A stretch of DNA of 34,246 bases from an uncultured Nitrospirota bacterium (GCA_913051775.1 CAJXCL010000017.1:1-34246); one strand, 5' to 3'; counted from the first letter of the stretch, positions 16,755 to 25,519 are shown. The notes: a model not told the origin generated them from the letters alone. Numbers and translations: made by a program.

Positions 16755-17675
16755 TTATTCATTAATTCTCTCTCCTGCATCTACCAAATCCGGGTATTCT
16801 TTTTTTATGAAGCTTTTTAACCTGTCAAAAAGTCTCTGTTCTGCCTGTCGTACAGCTTCTTTTGTGATGCCAGAGCGGTCTGCAATTTTCTGCAGGGTAT
16901 CCGGGTTATTCGACATGATACGGTTTTCCAAAATATCCCTATCGCTCTTTTTCAAATCTGATTTAAAGGTCGAGATACTTTTCCGTAAATCAGAATGAAA
17001 AAGTGTTTCAATGAAATCATCCTCAGCGTTTTCTGTTGGTTCAGGTAAAATATCAATCAATTCGCCCTTTTCATTATCACCTGCCGGTGAATGTAACGAT
17101 ACATCAAAAGCGCCAAGGCTTTTATCCACTTCAACAATTTCTTCAGGGGAAACATTGAAATGAGCGGCTAATAATTTAGGAGTGGGAGAAAACCCTTCAG
17201 CAAGAAGCCGGTCTTTTTCCTTCTGAAGATTATATAATAATTTGCGGCGTGTATTCGTAGTACCAACCTTTACCATGCGCCAGTTGTCCATAATGTATTT
17301 TAGAATATAAGCTTTTATCCACCAGGTGGCATAGGCTGGAAGTCTTACCCCCTTTAAGGGCTCAAACTTTTTCACAGCCTGCATGAGACCTGTATTTCCT
17401 TCCTGAATAAGGTCGAGAAGATTTTGAAACTCTCTTTTGAACTTCATGACAATTCTTACCACTAACATAAGGTTGGAAGTAACCAATTTGTATGCGGCAT
17501 CGGCATCTCCTTCTTTCCAGTATTTGATTGCCAGCGAATATTCTTCTTCTGCTGTCAACTCGGGGTACTGCTTGACCTCGTTGATATAGGCTTGAAGCGG
17601 ATCGCTTACAACCAGTGATTGTTTTTGGTGTTTCTGTTTTTTCTCCAACCAATTTTTTTTCTTCTTTTTGCTCAT
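16755..17675 (-). CDS. rpoH: RNA polymerase sigma-32-type (RpoH-like) factor
   Basis: This 306-residue sigma-70-family factor begins with a Lys-rich tail (1-20). Region 1.2 starts at DPLQAYINEVKQYPELTAEE (25-44). Region 2 includes LLDLIQEGNTGLMQAVKKFE (86-105) and the -10-reading AYATWWIKAYI (114-124). A region 3 linker follows. The region 4.2 helix-turn-helix has DILENRI and ITKEAVRQAEQRLFDRLKSF. Length and sequence resemble heat-shock sigma-32 rather than primary sigma or flagellar sigma. The start codon has no Shine-Dalgarno and lies only 6 bases after a TATAAT box, so the transcript may be leaderless. Confidence 0.88.
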   Translation of the reverse strand: MSKKKKKNWLEKKQKHQKQSLVVSDPLQAYINEVKQYPELTAEEEYSLAIKYWKEGDADAAYKLVTSNLMLVVRIVMKFKREFQNLLDLIQEGNTGLMQAVKKFEPLKGVRLPAYATWWIKAYILKYIMDNWRMVKVGTTNTRRKLLYNLQKEKDRLLAEGFSPTPKLLAAHFNVSPEEIVEVDKSLGAFDVSLHSPAGDNEKGELIDILPEPTENAEDDFIETLFHSDLRKSISTFKSDLKKSDRDILENRIMSNNPDTLQKIADRSGITKEAVRQAEQRLFDRLKSFIKKEYPDLVDAGERINE

Positions 17676-17681
17676 GATTTT

Positions 17682-17709
17682 ATTATACAGTTGACCTCAT
17701 GATTTTCAA
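17682..17709 (-). promoter_or_regulatory. Promoter immediately upstream of rpoH
   Basis: On the minus strand TTGAAA (17704-17709), 16 bp, TATAAT (17682-17687). The expected start point, about seven bases downstream, coincides with the A of the rpoH ATG at 17675. A further TTGACG at about 17755 has no clear -10. Confidence 0.55.
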
Positions 17710-18040
17710 AATAGAAGGTAACAGATTGAAAATTTCGTCAAATATATTATGGAATCAAATAGCAACACAACCGAAACCACAAATTACTTTAATTAATGAC
17801 TTATAGTGCGCGATACTTAAATCCTAACTCTTAAATCATTGTATCTTAGAACTTATTCCCATGTTTCTTTTTCATATAATTTCCGTAAAAACAGTGCTTA
17901 AAAAAACGGTCTTGTAAGTATGTAGTATCAAGCAGTTTATTTTAGATTTTGCTTCGCCCCGCTAAGCGTGGCTTCGAAGATCGCCCTTTTATAAAGTCCA
18001 TCCTTGGCCTCAACTTGAAGCCGAAAAATTTATGTGAACC
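17710..18040. other. Gene-free spacer upstream of PilZ remnant
   Basis: No open frame, RNA or strong repeat is evident. A CGCTAAGCG palindrome at about 17958-17968 resembles the repeat-end GCGTGGC motif but is too short to call. The N-terminal part of the PilZ gene may have decayed here beyond recognition. Confidence 0.3.
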
Positions 18041-18330
18041 GGTACTATTAGAAACATATGCGATGCCAGGCCTTGTTTCACTACTGACGCTGTGTTGCAA
18101 GTAGACAATGAGATAGATTTCTTATCATATTGTCTGTAAAAAATGTAGAAAAGGACTACAGAATACATGGCACTATCCGGTTTAGGAAAACGGTTAAATC
18201 TAAGGACAAAATAATTAACTACGGGATACAATGTGTCAATGACGACAGGAAAGTATTGCTGGAAATCAAGAAGTTTGCGGAAAGCAAAAAGAAGGTACGG
18301 AACATAAAAAAACCAAATAATAGTTTGTGA
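18041..18330 (+). pseudogene. Frameshifted PilZ-domain gene remnant
   Basis: In one frame from 18041 the sequence reads GTIRNICDARPCFTTDAVLQ then VDNEIDF and ends at a TAA near 18138. In the adjacent frame it continues SVKNVEKDYRIHGTIRFRKT, then IINYGIQCVNDDRKVLLEI to a TGA at 18330. The two halves together give the PilZ pattern (G-x-I-R-N-I...A...F, D-x-I, then HG-x-I-R and YGIQFV). No PilZ RxxxR start is visible and no initiation codon remains. A c-di-GMP-binding protein was probably encoded; it is now interrupted by a frameshift near 18120-18135. Confidence 0.6.
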
Positions 18331-18346
18331 TCTATATTGTTTTACT

Positions 18347-19378
18347 TTAAAAAAGCATAATCAATGTCTGTACAAGCTGCGCCATGAAATGGTAATCCAG
18401 TGTTTCAGGCTTGTCTCCATAATCATGGTAATTGGGATTACGCAAAAAAGCGGTATCTGTGACCATGACAGCGGGATATCCATTGTCCCAGAATGCAATG
18501 TGATCGCTCAACCTTGAAATAGGAAGCATCCTCCCTTTTCCCGGTACAACAAGTTGTTCATAAGGTACAGTATTTTTATATTCAGTGAGTGAGATTAATT
18601 GTTTTAAAATAGATGTTGACGCCATGTTAGCCAGAAAGGCGATAAAATCACCAGTCCTAGGATAATTTCTGAAACTCAGCGGAAAAGGTATTTGCTGACT
18701 ATCGGGAGAAATGTTTTTATAACCAACCATTTCAAGACAAACCATCCCTTTTATCTTTACACCTTGCTTTTTAAGTATTTTGACATACTGGCGGCTACCC
18801 ATTTTTTTGGTATAAAAAGCAGGTGGTTCTTCAAGAGTAAACGCTAAAAACTTCAAGTTATTCTTTAACTGTTGTTCCTCTTTTAATCTCTTGGCTTGTC
18901 TTGCGAGTTCCAAAAGTACAGCAATTGCGCTGGCGTTATCGTCTGCCCCGGGAGATGTTGACACCGTGTCATAATGCGCGCCGATAATAAGAATGCTCTC
19001 ATCAGAAGAACCGGAAAATATATCCAGTTCCAGGTTCGCTACTTCAGTTTCCTCATAAATATAGGGGTACTCTTTTACGTCGCCAAATTCTTCTAATCTT
19101 AATTGTATATAATCTTTAGCCTGCTTTAATTTATCCGGGTGGAAAATACTCCGGATGCCAATGCTTCCGGCTAACATTTGGACGTCGTCTTTCATACGTT
19201 TTGCAGAATCTTTAAGGTCTATGACGTATGCGGAAGGCACAGGTCTATCTTTAGGGACGGTTCTATCACTGGGGCTGTTCAGGTAAAATATCTTTCCAAA
19301 ATAATAAATCAGAGCTACAAGAATTATTATCAGGATATAGTGAGTCATGATTTTCCAGAGATTTAGCATTATACGCAA
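18347..19378 (-). CDS. Membrane-anchored M28-family metallopeptidase
   Basis: This 343-residue protein has an N-terminal membrane anchor (about 12-32); the rest is extracytoplasmic. It is a di-zinc aminopeptidase of family M28. Zinc and catalytic residues visible are H135 and D137 (GAHYDTV), bridging D146 (PGADDNAS), E183/E184 (TLEEPPA), E216 (LEMVGY) and a late His in RNPNYHDY. The protein is complete in length. The start may be ATG 19378 or the ATG nine bases downstream; neither has a strong Shine-Dalgarno. The substrate peptide is unknown. Some M28 relatives are glutaminyl cyclases, which cannot be excluded. Confidence 0.88.
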   Translation of the reverse strand: MRIMLNLWKIMTHYILIIILVALIYYFGKIFYLNSPSDRTVPKDRPVPSAYVIDLKDSAKRMKDDVQMLAGSIGIRSIFHPDKLKQAKDYIQLRLEEFGDVKEYPYIYEETEVANLELDIFSGSSDESILIIGAHYDTVSTSPGADDNASAIAVLLELARQAKRLKEEQQLKNNLKFLAFTLEEPPAFYTKKMGSRQYVKILKKQGVKIKGMVCLEMVGYKNISPDSQQIPFPLSFRNYPRTGDFIAFLANMASTSILKQLISLTEYKNTVPYEQLVVPGKGRMLPISRLSDHIAFWDNGYPAVMVTDTAFLRNPNYHDYGDKPETLDYHFMAQLVQTLIMLF

Positions 19379-19695
19379 TACTCCACTAACGTCCTGCCGT
19401 CATGGACATAATCACAATATAATGCTTTTTACTGTTAATACCGGCGTCATAAATAAGAAGAATATTGCTATGACCCAGCATGCGAGTTGTGAATAGAATT
19501 TTTTATGCGATACATGGTTTGAAATGATTTTACTGTTCTGTTATTCTGTTGTGAAAAAATACATAATAGATTTCCGCTTTCGCGGGAATGACAAAGTAGC
19601 CGCGAATCTATGGACGGAAACATGTTAGTAAATTTCCATAGTTTTAGAGACACGCTTTAGCAGTTAAACATCTACCTTAAAACTCCTTATTTAAA
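19379..19695. other. Intergenic region upstream of cobQ
   Basis: This 317-bp spacer between two divergent genes holds a palindromic repeat at 19566-19596 (listed separately). No cobalamin riboswitch box is evident despite the downstream cobQ. No clear promoter is visible. Confidence 0.35.
19566..19596. repeat. Short palindromic dispersed repeat (CGGGAATGACA type)
   Basis: GATTTCCGCTTTCGCGGGAA plus TGACAAAG is an imperfect palindrome (ATTTCCGC / GCGGGAAT). The reverse translation reads CHSRESGNLLC, a hallmark of a widespread short palindromic repeat mis-translated in many genomes. Confidence 0.6.
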
Positions 19696-21165
19696 ATGAC
19701 AAAATCTATCATGTTTCAGGGCACAGGTTCGAATGTCGGAAAATCCATTATTTGTGCCGCCTTTTGCAGGATATTAAAAGATGACGGCTATAAAGTTGCT
19801 CCTTTCAAGGCTCAAAACATGGCCCTTAATTCTGCTGTTACCGGAGAAAATACGGAAATAGGCAGAGCACAGGCGTTTCAAGCAGAGTGCGCCGGAATTT
19901 CTCCTTCTGCATATATGAACCCTATATTGCTTAAACCTACCGGTAATCAGACTTCTCAAGTTATTATTCTTGGAGAGTCTCACGGTCTAATGAGCGCTAA
20001 AGAATATCATAAATATAAAAAAAAAGCATGGAACGCAGTAAAACAGGCTTATCAATATTTAGCAGATGAGTATGATGTGATCGTCATCGAGGGAGCCGGA
20101 AGTCCGGCAGAAATAAATATCAAGGCTCAGGACATCGTTAATATGAAAGTTGCCAAGTACACGAAAGCGCCTGTTATCCTGATTGGGGATATTAATCTGG
20201 GAGGAGTCTTTGCCTGGCTTATTGGGACGTTAAAACTTTTAACCACGGAAGAAAAAAGGATTGTTAAAGGTATAGTGATAAACAAGTTCCGGGGAGATAA
20301 ATCCCTGCTCGATTCTGGCCTGCATTTTTTAGAGGCTAAAACAAAAAAGAAAGTGGTGGGGGTATTACCCTATTTTAATAATTTAATTCTTGATGATGAA
20401 GATAGTCTGGCATTGGAAGAAAAATCTAACTCTAATGCTAATGGTAAGGTAAACATTGAAGTGTTACGACTGCCCCGAATTTCCAATTTTACAGATTTTG
20501 ACCCTTTTAAGCATGATCCGCAGGTTAATTTAAGTTTTGTAGAAAAGCTTTCCGGTAAAGCGGACATTATATTTATTCCTGGATCTAAAAACAGTATCGA
20601 AGACATGGCATTTATAGAAAAAAGGAACCTTAAAAAACAAATTTTAACTCACTTTAAGCAAAAAAAATCTGTATGGGGAATTTGCGGCGGATTACAAATA
20701 TTGGGAAAAACAATTGAAGACCCTCATTTGGTAGAAAGTAAAATGAAAAGCATCTCCGGGTTAGGGCTGCTGGATGTTAAAACGATATATTCAAAGAAAA
20801 AAATAACCAAAAACACTACAGGGAATTTGTTTTTTAATGGAAAAATTATGCCTGTGGAAGGTTATGAGATTCATTATGGAGAGAGCCGATTTGGAAAAAA
20901 AAGCACTCCTTTTATTTTTGGATCAGGGGAAAATGATGTGATTGGAATTTATCAAAACAATGCCTATGGAACGTATCTCCATGGAATTTTTTCTCATGAC
21001 GAATTGAGAAGGAGTCTACTCGACTCTATTTTACAAAGCAAAAAGATATCCGCTTCTCAAAAATTCAGATATAAAATTGAAAAAGAAAAATCTATTCGAC
21101 ACTTAGCTCAACTTGTTAAAGAAAATTTAAACATAAAATATATTTATAAATTGATGGGGTTATGA
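19696..21165 (+). CDS. cobQ: Cobyric acid synthase
   Basis: This 489-residue cytoplasmic enzyme amidates adenosylcobyrinate a,c-diamide at four side chains in cobalamin synthesis. The N-terminal DTBS-like ATPase domain has FQGTGSNVGKS (8-18) and NMALNSAVTG (41-50). The C-terminal class I amidotransferase domain has the nucleophile C330 in WGICGGLQILG, GYEIHYG (389-395) and H429 in YGTYLHGIF. Full length. No other cob genes are next to it in this window. The ATG lacks an evident Shine-Dalgarno. A 23-codon frame overlaps its stop by ATGA. Confidence 0.96.
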   Translation: MTKSIMFQGTGSNVGKSIICAAFCRILKDDGYKVAPFKAQNMALNSAVTGENTEIGRAQAFQAECAGISPSAYMNPILLKPTGNQTSQVIILGESHGLMSAKEYHKYKKKAWNAVKQAYQYLADEYDVIVIEGAGSPAEINIKAQDIVNMKVAKYTKAPVILIGDINLGGVFAWLIGTLKLLTTEEKRIVKGIVINKFRGDKSLLDSGLHFLEAKTKKKVVGVLPYFNNLILDDEDSLALEEKSNSNANGKVNIEVLRLPRISNFTDFDPFKHDPQVNLSFVEKLSGKADIIFIPGSKNSIEDMAFIEKRNLKKQILTHFKQKKSVWGICGGLQILGKTIEDPHLVESKMKSISGLGLLDVKTIYSKKKITKNTTGNLFFNGKIMPVEGYEIHYGESRFGKKSTPFIFGSGENDVIGIYQNNAYGTYLHGIFSHDELRRSLLDSILQSKKISASQKFRYKIEKEKSIRHLAQLVKENLNIKYIYKLMGL

Positions 21166-21233
21166 AACAAAAAGCTCTACATGAGAGCAACGATAAGATC
21201 AATAATATTTATTCTGTATTAGATGCTGTTTAA
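21162..21233 (+). other. Tiny reading frame overlapping cobQ stop
   Basis: ATGA overlap with the cobQ stop opens a 23-codon frame (MKQKALHESNDKINNIYSVL...). Such overlaps usually start a coupled gene, so this may be the surviving head of a lost cobalamin-operon gene or simple chance. No family is recognisable. Confidence 0.2.
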
Positions 21234-21435
21234 TGCGGTTTCTTTGATTTTAATGGTTTTTCCCGTTTCAAGCATCGCTATTTATGAAATAAAGAAAAAC
21301 ATGTTTTCCCAGTAGCACAGGGGTGGTTAAAAAAACTAACCTAACCCCTTTCTTCAACATGATCAGGACAAGCTCTTCGCAAGAAGAAAAGAAGCGCTAA
21401 TCGCGTGGTGATCTAAGAAACTTTTTTATACATTT

Positions 21436-22740
21436 TTAATACCGGTAATATTCTGGTTTATAAGGACCGTGTACTGAAACTCCAAGGTATTTAGCTTGCT
21501 CATCCGTAAGCTTTGTTAATTTGACACCCAATTTATCAAGGTGGAATCTTGCCACCTCTTCATCCAGTTCTTTCGGTAGCATGTATACCCCAACCTCATA
21601 TTTTTTGGTAAATAGTTCAATTTGCGCTAAAACCTGGTTAGTAAAAGAATTTGACATTACAAATGAGGGATGACCGGTCGCGCATCCAAGGTTTACAAGT
21701 CGTCCCTCCGCTAATAAAATAACCGCATGCCCGTCAGGGAAAACGTATTTGTCTACCTGGGGTTTAATCATGACTTTTTTAATACCGGGAAAGCTATTTA
21801 ATTCCGACACCTGGATTTCACAATCAAAATGGCCAATGTTACAGACAATTGAAGCATCTTTCATCATTTTCATGTGTTCAATAGTAACAATGTCTTTACA
21901 TCCGGTAGTGGTTACAAAGATGTCTCCCTGAATCGCCGCGTCTTCCATGTTGGTGACTTCATATCCTTCCATAGCAGCCTGAAGCGCGCATATTGGGTCA
22001 ATTTCCGTTACGATAACCCTGGCGCCAAATCCTTTCATGGAATTAGCGCATCCTTTACCGACGTCTCCATATCCTGCGACAATAACTACTTTTCCTGCGA
22101 CCATAATATCCGTCGCCCTTTTTATCCCATCTGCGAGGGATTCACGGCATCCATAGAGATTATCAAATTTTGATTTTGTAACAGAGTCATTAACATTAAT
22201 AGCAGGAACTTTCAGGGTTTTTTTCTCCAACATTTTTACAAGTGCGTGCACGCCGGTAGTTGTTTCTTCTGTTATTCCCTTAATGTCTTTTAAAAGGTCA
22301 GATTGCTTGTCATGAACAAATGCCGTCAGGTCTCCTCCGTCATCGAGGAGCATATTTGGTCCCTGTCCGTCCGAAAAATTCAAAGTCTGTTCAATACACC
22401 ACCAGTATTCTTCTTCTGTTTCCTCTTTCCAGGCAAATACAGGGATTCCGGCCTCAGCCATAGCTGCGGCAGCATGATCTTGAGTAGAAAATATATTACA
22501 GGACGACCATCTAATTTCCGCGCCTAATTTGATCAATGTTTCCATCAGTACAGCTGTCTGTATTGTCATATGCAAACACCCTGTAATTCTAGCTCCTTTT
22601 AAAGGTTTCGAATCTTTATATTTTTTTCTCACAACCATCAGGCCTGGCATTTCCTTTTCCGCTAATTCAATTTCCTTTCTTCCCCATTTCGCAAGAGTGA
22701 TGTCCTTTACCTTAAAATCAGCCTCTACCGCTACAGTCAT
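21436..22740 (-). CDS. ahcY: Adenosylhomocysteinase
   Basis: This 434-residue NAD-dependent enzyme hydrolyses S-adenosylhomocysteine to homocysteine and adenosine, removing the product inhibitor of methyltransferases. Visible are [11 protein letters not shown] (55-65), STQDHAAAA (85-93), [13 protein letters not shown] (182-194) with the catalytic Lys and Asp, the NAD-binding GYGDVGKG (223-230), and NIGHFDCEI (301-309). The C-terminus is the typical KPEYYRY. AAGGAG precedes the ATG and a TTGACT/TATAAT promoter lies upstream. It diverges from aguB. Confidence 0.97.
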   Translation of the reverse strand: MTVAVEADFKVKDITLAKWGRKEIELAEKEMPGLMVVRKKYKDSKPLKGARITGCLHMTIQTAVLMETLIKLGAEIRWSSCNIFSTQDHAAAAMAEAGIPVFAWKEETEEEYWWCIEQTLNFSDGQGPNMLLDDGGDLTAFVHDKQSDLLKDIKGITEETTTGVHALVKMLEKKTLKVPAINVNDSVTKSKFDNLYGCRESLADGIKRATDIMVAGKVVIVAGYGDVGKGCANSMKGFGARVIVTEIDPICALQAAMEGYEVTNMEDAAIQGDIFVTTTGCKDIVTIEHMKMMKDASIVCNIGHFDCEIQVSELNSFPGIKKVMIKPQVDKYVFPDGHAVILLAEGRLVNLGCATGHPSFVMSNSFTNQVLAQIELFTKKYEVGVYMLPKELDEEVARFHLDKLGVKLTKLTDEQAKYLGVSVHGPYKPEYYRY

Positions 22741-22801
22741 TTTTTCTCCTTAAAAAATAGCAATTCGTCAATTATTATCCATTAATTAGTTACTAGTGTT
22801 A

Positions 22802-22831
22802 ATTATAAATAAAATATCTATTTATAGTCAA
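22802..22831 (-). promoter_or_regulatory. Sigma-70-like promoter for ahcY
   Basis: On the minus strand TTGACT (22826-22831), 18 bp, TATAAT (22802-22807), 62 bases before the ahcY ATG. Confidence 0.6.
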
Positions 22832-22835
22832 GGTC

Positions 22836-22844
22836 TGCTATCAT
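22836..22844 (+). promoter_or_regulatory. Extended -10 promoter adjacent to aguB start
   Basis: TGC-TATCAT at 22836-22844 ends six bases before the aguB ATG. The expected transcription start falls on or next to the start codon and no Shine-Dalgarno is present, suggesting a leaderless mRNA. Confidence 0.4.
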
Positions 22845-22850
22845 TACTGC

Positions 22851-23708
22851 ATGAGTAAAAAGAAAATAACATTAGGGCTTATACAGTCATCTGTCACAAA
22901 AGATATTATCAATAACTTTCAAATAACCACAAAAAAAATAGAGGAAGCTGCTGATAAAGGGGCTCAAATTGTATGCCTTCAGGAATTATTTAAAACCACC
23001 TACTTCCCACAGGATAAAAATAGAGACGCGTCAAAATTTGCTGAACCTATCTCAGGCAGTTCGACAAAAACATTATCCAATTTAGCGGCAAATCTTAACA
23101 TTGTAATCATTGCTCCTTTATACGAAAAAGGTTCTAAAGGAAAATATTTTAATACGGCTGTTGTAATTGACGCGGACGGTAGAATATCAGGCAAATATCG
23201 CAAAACCCATATTCCGCATGACCCATTTTTTTATGAAAAAAATTATTTTACCGAGGGAAAATCAGGATATCCGGTTTTTCGCACAAAATACGCCGTAATC
23301 AGCGTGCTAATTTGCTATGACCAGTGGTTTCCTGAAGCCGCGAGAATTTGTGCCCTCAAGGGCGCTGAAATATTAATTTATCCCACTGCAATTGGATGGA
23401 TAAAAAACTATAATCCCTCTGAAGGTGACTGGGAAAAGGCATGGGAATTAATTCAGCGATCCCATGCTATTGCTAATGGGGTGCATGTTGCCTCTGTTAA
23501 TAGAGTGGGAATAGAAAACAAAATTGCATTCTGGGGAGGATCATTTGTTTGTGACTCTTTTGGAAATGTTCTGAAAAAAGCAAATAATAACAAAGAAGAA
23601 GTCCTAATCGCGGAAGTTGATCTTGGTATGAATAAAAAAATCCAGAACGACTGGGGATTTCTAAAAAACAGACGACCGGATTCTTATAAACGGATCTGTG
23701 GTCATTAG
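22851..23708 (+). CDS. aguB: N-carbamoylputrescine amidase
   Basis: This 285-residue nitrilase-superfamily enzyme hydrolyses N-carbamoylputrescine to putrescine, CO2 and ammonia. The catalytic triad is visible: E45 (CLQELF), K118 (KYRKTHIPHD) and C155 (LICYDQWFPEAAR). The HDPFFYEKNYF segment is typical of this subfamily, and the gene sits directly before agmatine deiminase (43 bp). Together they make putrescine from agmatine. It is divergent from ahcY. There is no Shine-Dalgarno; see the adjacent -10 element. Confidence 0.94.
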   Translation: MSKKKITLGLIQSSVTKDIINNFQITTKKIEEAADKGAQIVCLQELFKTTYFPQDKNRDASKFAEPISGSSTKTLSNLAANLNIVIIAPLYEKGSKGKYFNTAVVIDADGRISGKYRKTHIPHDPFFYEKNYFTEGKSGYPVFRTKYAVISVLICYDQWFPEAARICALKGAEILIYPTAIGWIKNYNPSEGDWEKAWELIQRSHAIANGVHVASVNRVGIENKIAFWGGSFVCDSFGNVLKKANNNKEEVLIAEVDLGMNKKIQNDWGFLKNRRPDSYKRICGH

Positions 23709-23751
23709 TTATGTGTCAATGTAATTTAGATTTTGAATTGGTAATTGATAA

Positions 23752-24807
23752 ATGACCTATGACCATTTCAATAAAACTCCTTCCTCATCAGGATACCGGA
23801 TGCCGGCGGAGTGGGAAAAGCATGAAGCTATATGGCTCAGCTGGCCTCATGACCCTACGGACTATCCCAATGGACTCGATAACATCCACAAAACTTACAT
23901 TCAAATCATAAAAGCAATTTTCAATTCCGAAAAGGTAAACCTCATTGTAAAAAACAGCTCTGCTAAAAAAAATGTTGAAGAACTATTAAAAAAAGAAAAC
24001 ATTGATAGAGATAAAATTACTTTTCATTTTTTCAACTATATGGATATCTGGATAAGAGATTACGGCCCAATTTTTATTGTGAATCAAAATAAAAATAAGC
24101 TGGCCATGACCCACTGGATATTTAATGCATGGGGAGAAAAATACGAAGAATTGAAAAATGACACTATTATCCCATCCCTTATAAATCAATCAATGAAAAT
24201 TCCCTGCTTTACACCGGGAATTATATTAGAGGGCGGTTCTGTAGATGCAAACGGGAAAGGGACACTGATAACCACAGAACAATGTCTTTTAAATAAAAAA
24301 CGAAACCCTAATTTATCCAAAAAAGAAATAGAATTCTTCTTAATGGAATACCTTATGGGGGAAAAAATAATATGGCTCAAACAAGGCATAGCAGGAGACG
24401 ACACGGACGGACATGTTGATGATATAGGGCGCTTTGTTAACCCCTTTACTCTGCTTTGCGCTTATGAAGACGACAAAGATGATGAAAATTACACAATTCT
24501 AAAAAACAATTATGATATTTTAAAAAACTCAACCGACCAAGATGGAAACAGATTTAAAATTATAAAACTACCAATGCCCGGATTTGTTGGAGATGGGGGA
24601 AAAAGGTTGCCGGCAAGTTATGCTAATTTTTATATTGGGAACGACGTAGTATTAGTTCCTGTTTTCGACCATGAGAATGATCAAAAAGCTTTGAATGTTG
24701 TACAAGATTGTTTTCCAACCCGCAAGGTAGTCGGTATTCATTGTTTTGATCTTGTCCATGGACTGGGCACAATCCATTGTGTCAGCCAGCAGCAACCGGC
24801 AATATAA
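23752..24807 (+). CDS. aguA: Agmatine deiminase
   Basis: This 351-residue enzyme of the guanidino-group-modifying superfamily converts agmatine to N-carbamoylputrescine and ammonia. Key parts: PAEWEKHEAIWLSWP (18-32), DIWIRDYGP (98-106), DTDGHVDDIGRF (217-228, with H221) and the nucleophile C343 in LGTIHCVSQQQP. Full length. It is downstream of aguB in a two-gene unit. No arginine decarboxylase is present in the window, so the agmatine source lies elsewhere. A dispersed repeat begins at the base right after its stop codon. Confidence 0.95.
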   Translation: MTYDHFNKTPSSSGYRMPAEWEKHEAIWLSWPHDPTDYPNGLDNIHKTYIQIIKAIFNSEKVNLIVKNSSAKKNVEELLKKENIDRDKITFHFFNYMDIWIRDYGPIFIVNQNKNKLAMTHWIFNAWGEKYEELKNDTIIPSLINQSMKIPCFTPGIILEGGSVDANGKGTLITTEQCLLNKKRNPNLSKKEIEFFLMEYLMGEKIIWLKQGIAGDDTDGHVDDIGRFVNPFTLLCAYEDDKDDENYTILKNNYDILKNSTDQDGNRFKIIKLPMPGFVGDGGKRLPASYANFYIGNDVVLVPVFDHENDQKALNVVQDCFPTRKVVGIHCFDLVHGLGTIHCVSQQQPAI

Positions 24808-24978
24808 CAGCGCGGCCGAAGGGCCTCAACCACAAGCCAATAGGAAAGCCGAATTGGACGGCTCTCAAAGGAAGGTCTCGTAGAGGGTTGAGCCAGGGAT
24901 GGTTGAAATTAAATGGGATTCTGCACATTGCCCAACAAAAACTTTATTAAAAAAACGCAATGCTGCAAGTTAGTAATA
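24808..24978 (+). repeat. Dispersed repeat unit, long class (copy a)
   Basis: The unit runs from CAGCGCGGCCGAAGGGCCTC, through CAACCACAA, GGAAAGCC, AAAGGAA, GGGTTGAG and TGAAATTAAATGGG, to CAATGCTGCAAGTTAGTAAT. The same ordered blocks are found on the minus strand at 28649-28818. It starts at the first base after the aguA stop. It is non-coding. Confidence 0.68.
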
Positions 24979-25011
24979 CAGCGGCATTCGGCGGCAACCA
25001 AGTTTGAAGTG

Positions 25012-25095
25012 TCTAAAGTGCCTAAAGTTTAAAAAACTTGCTTTTTTTCTACAAACTTTAGCTCACTTTGACCTTAGGCACTTTTAACTTTTTCT
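25012..25095. repeat. Imperfect inverted repeat between aguA and tsaE
   Basis: AAGTGCCTAAAGTTT and AAACTTTAG..CTTAGGCACTT form an AT-rich stem (AAGTGCCTAA with TTAGGCACTT) around a T-tract. It lies between the convergent aguA and tsaE genes and could terminate either transcript. Confidence 0.45.
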
Positions 25096-25102
25096 AATTC
25101 CT

Positions 25103-25519
25103 TTACCTTAAAAAATTAACTCTCAAGCCTCTTTTCTTCTCACCAAGGATTTTTATTTTGATTTTGCATTGAGCCTGAGGAAGATATTTAACAATTTTTT
25201 CCGGCCACTCGATTAAAGTGACTCCTTCCTTGCCGAAAAACTCCTCAATTCCAAGTTCTTCTATCTCCTTTGTAGCTTCAATCCGATAAAAATCAAGATG
25301 ATATACTGGGCTTTTTCCATCGTATTTGTTAATAATTGGAAACGTGGGACTTCGTACGTATTCATTAGTTAAACCTAAACCATCAACTATCCCTTTCACC
25401 AGGCAGGTCTTTCCTGCTCCCAAGTCACCGTAGATACATACGATATCCTTTTCTTTAAGTTGCTTCGCCAGGTTCCGGCCAAATTCTCTAGTTTCCTTTT
25501 CGCTCTTTGAAACAAACAT
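25103..25519 (-). CDS. tsaE: tRNA threonylcarbamoyladenosine biosynthesis ATPase TsaE
   Basis: This 138-residue ATPase works with TsaB/TsaD/TsaC in making the t6A modification at position 37 of ANN-reading tRNAs. The P-loop is YGDLGAGKTCLVKG (30-43). A switch-like SPTFPI, the HLDFYRIE block and LIEWPEK follow, all standard for TsaE. Length is normal. AGGTAGGGT lies before the ATG. TsaB and TsaD are not in the window. Confidence 0.94.
   Translation of the reverse strand: MFVSKSEKETREFGRNLAKQLKEKDIVCIYGDLGAGKTCLVKGIVDGLGLTNEYVRSPTFPIINKYDGKSPVYHLDFYRIEATKEIEELGIEEFFGKEGVTLIEWPEKIVKYLPQAQCKIKIKILGEKKRGLRVNFLR

Noticed and set aside
17710-18040. Hidden RNA gene in the spacer after rpoH
   Set aside because: No tRNA-like cloverleaf, strong hairpin or promoter-terminator pair was found by eye.
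19468-19653. Minus-strand 61-codon frame containing CHSRESGNLLC
   Set aside because: This is the translated signature of a widespread palindromic repeat, not a gene.
19379-19695. Cobalamin riboswitch upstream of cobQ
   Set aside because: I looked for a B12-box-like GCCACTG core with a preceding structured leader and saw none.
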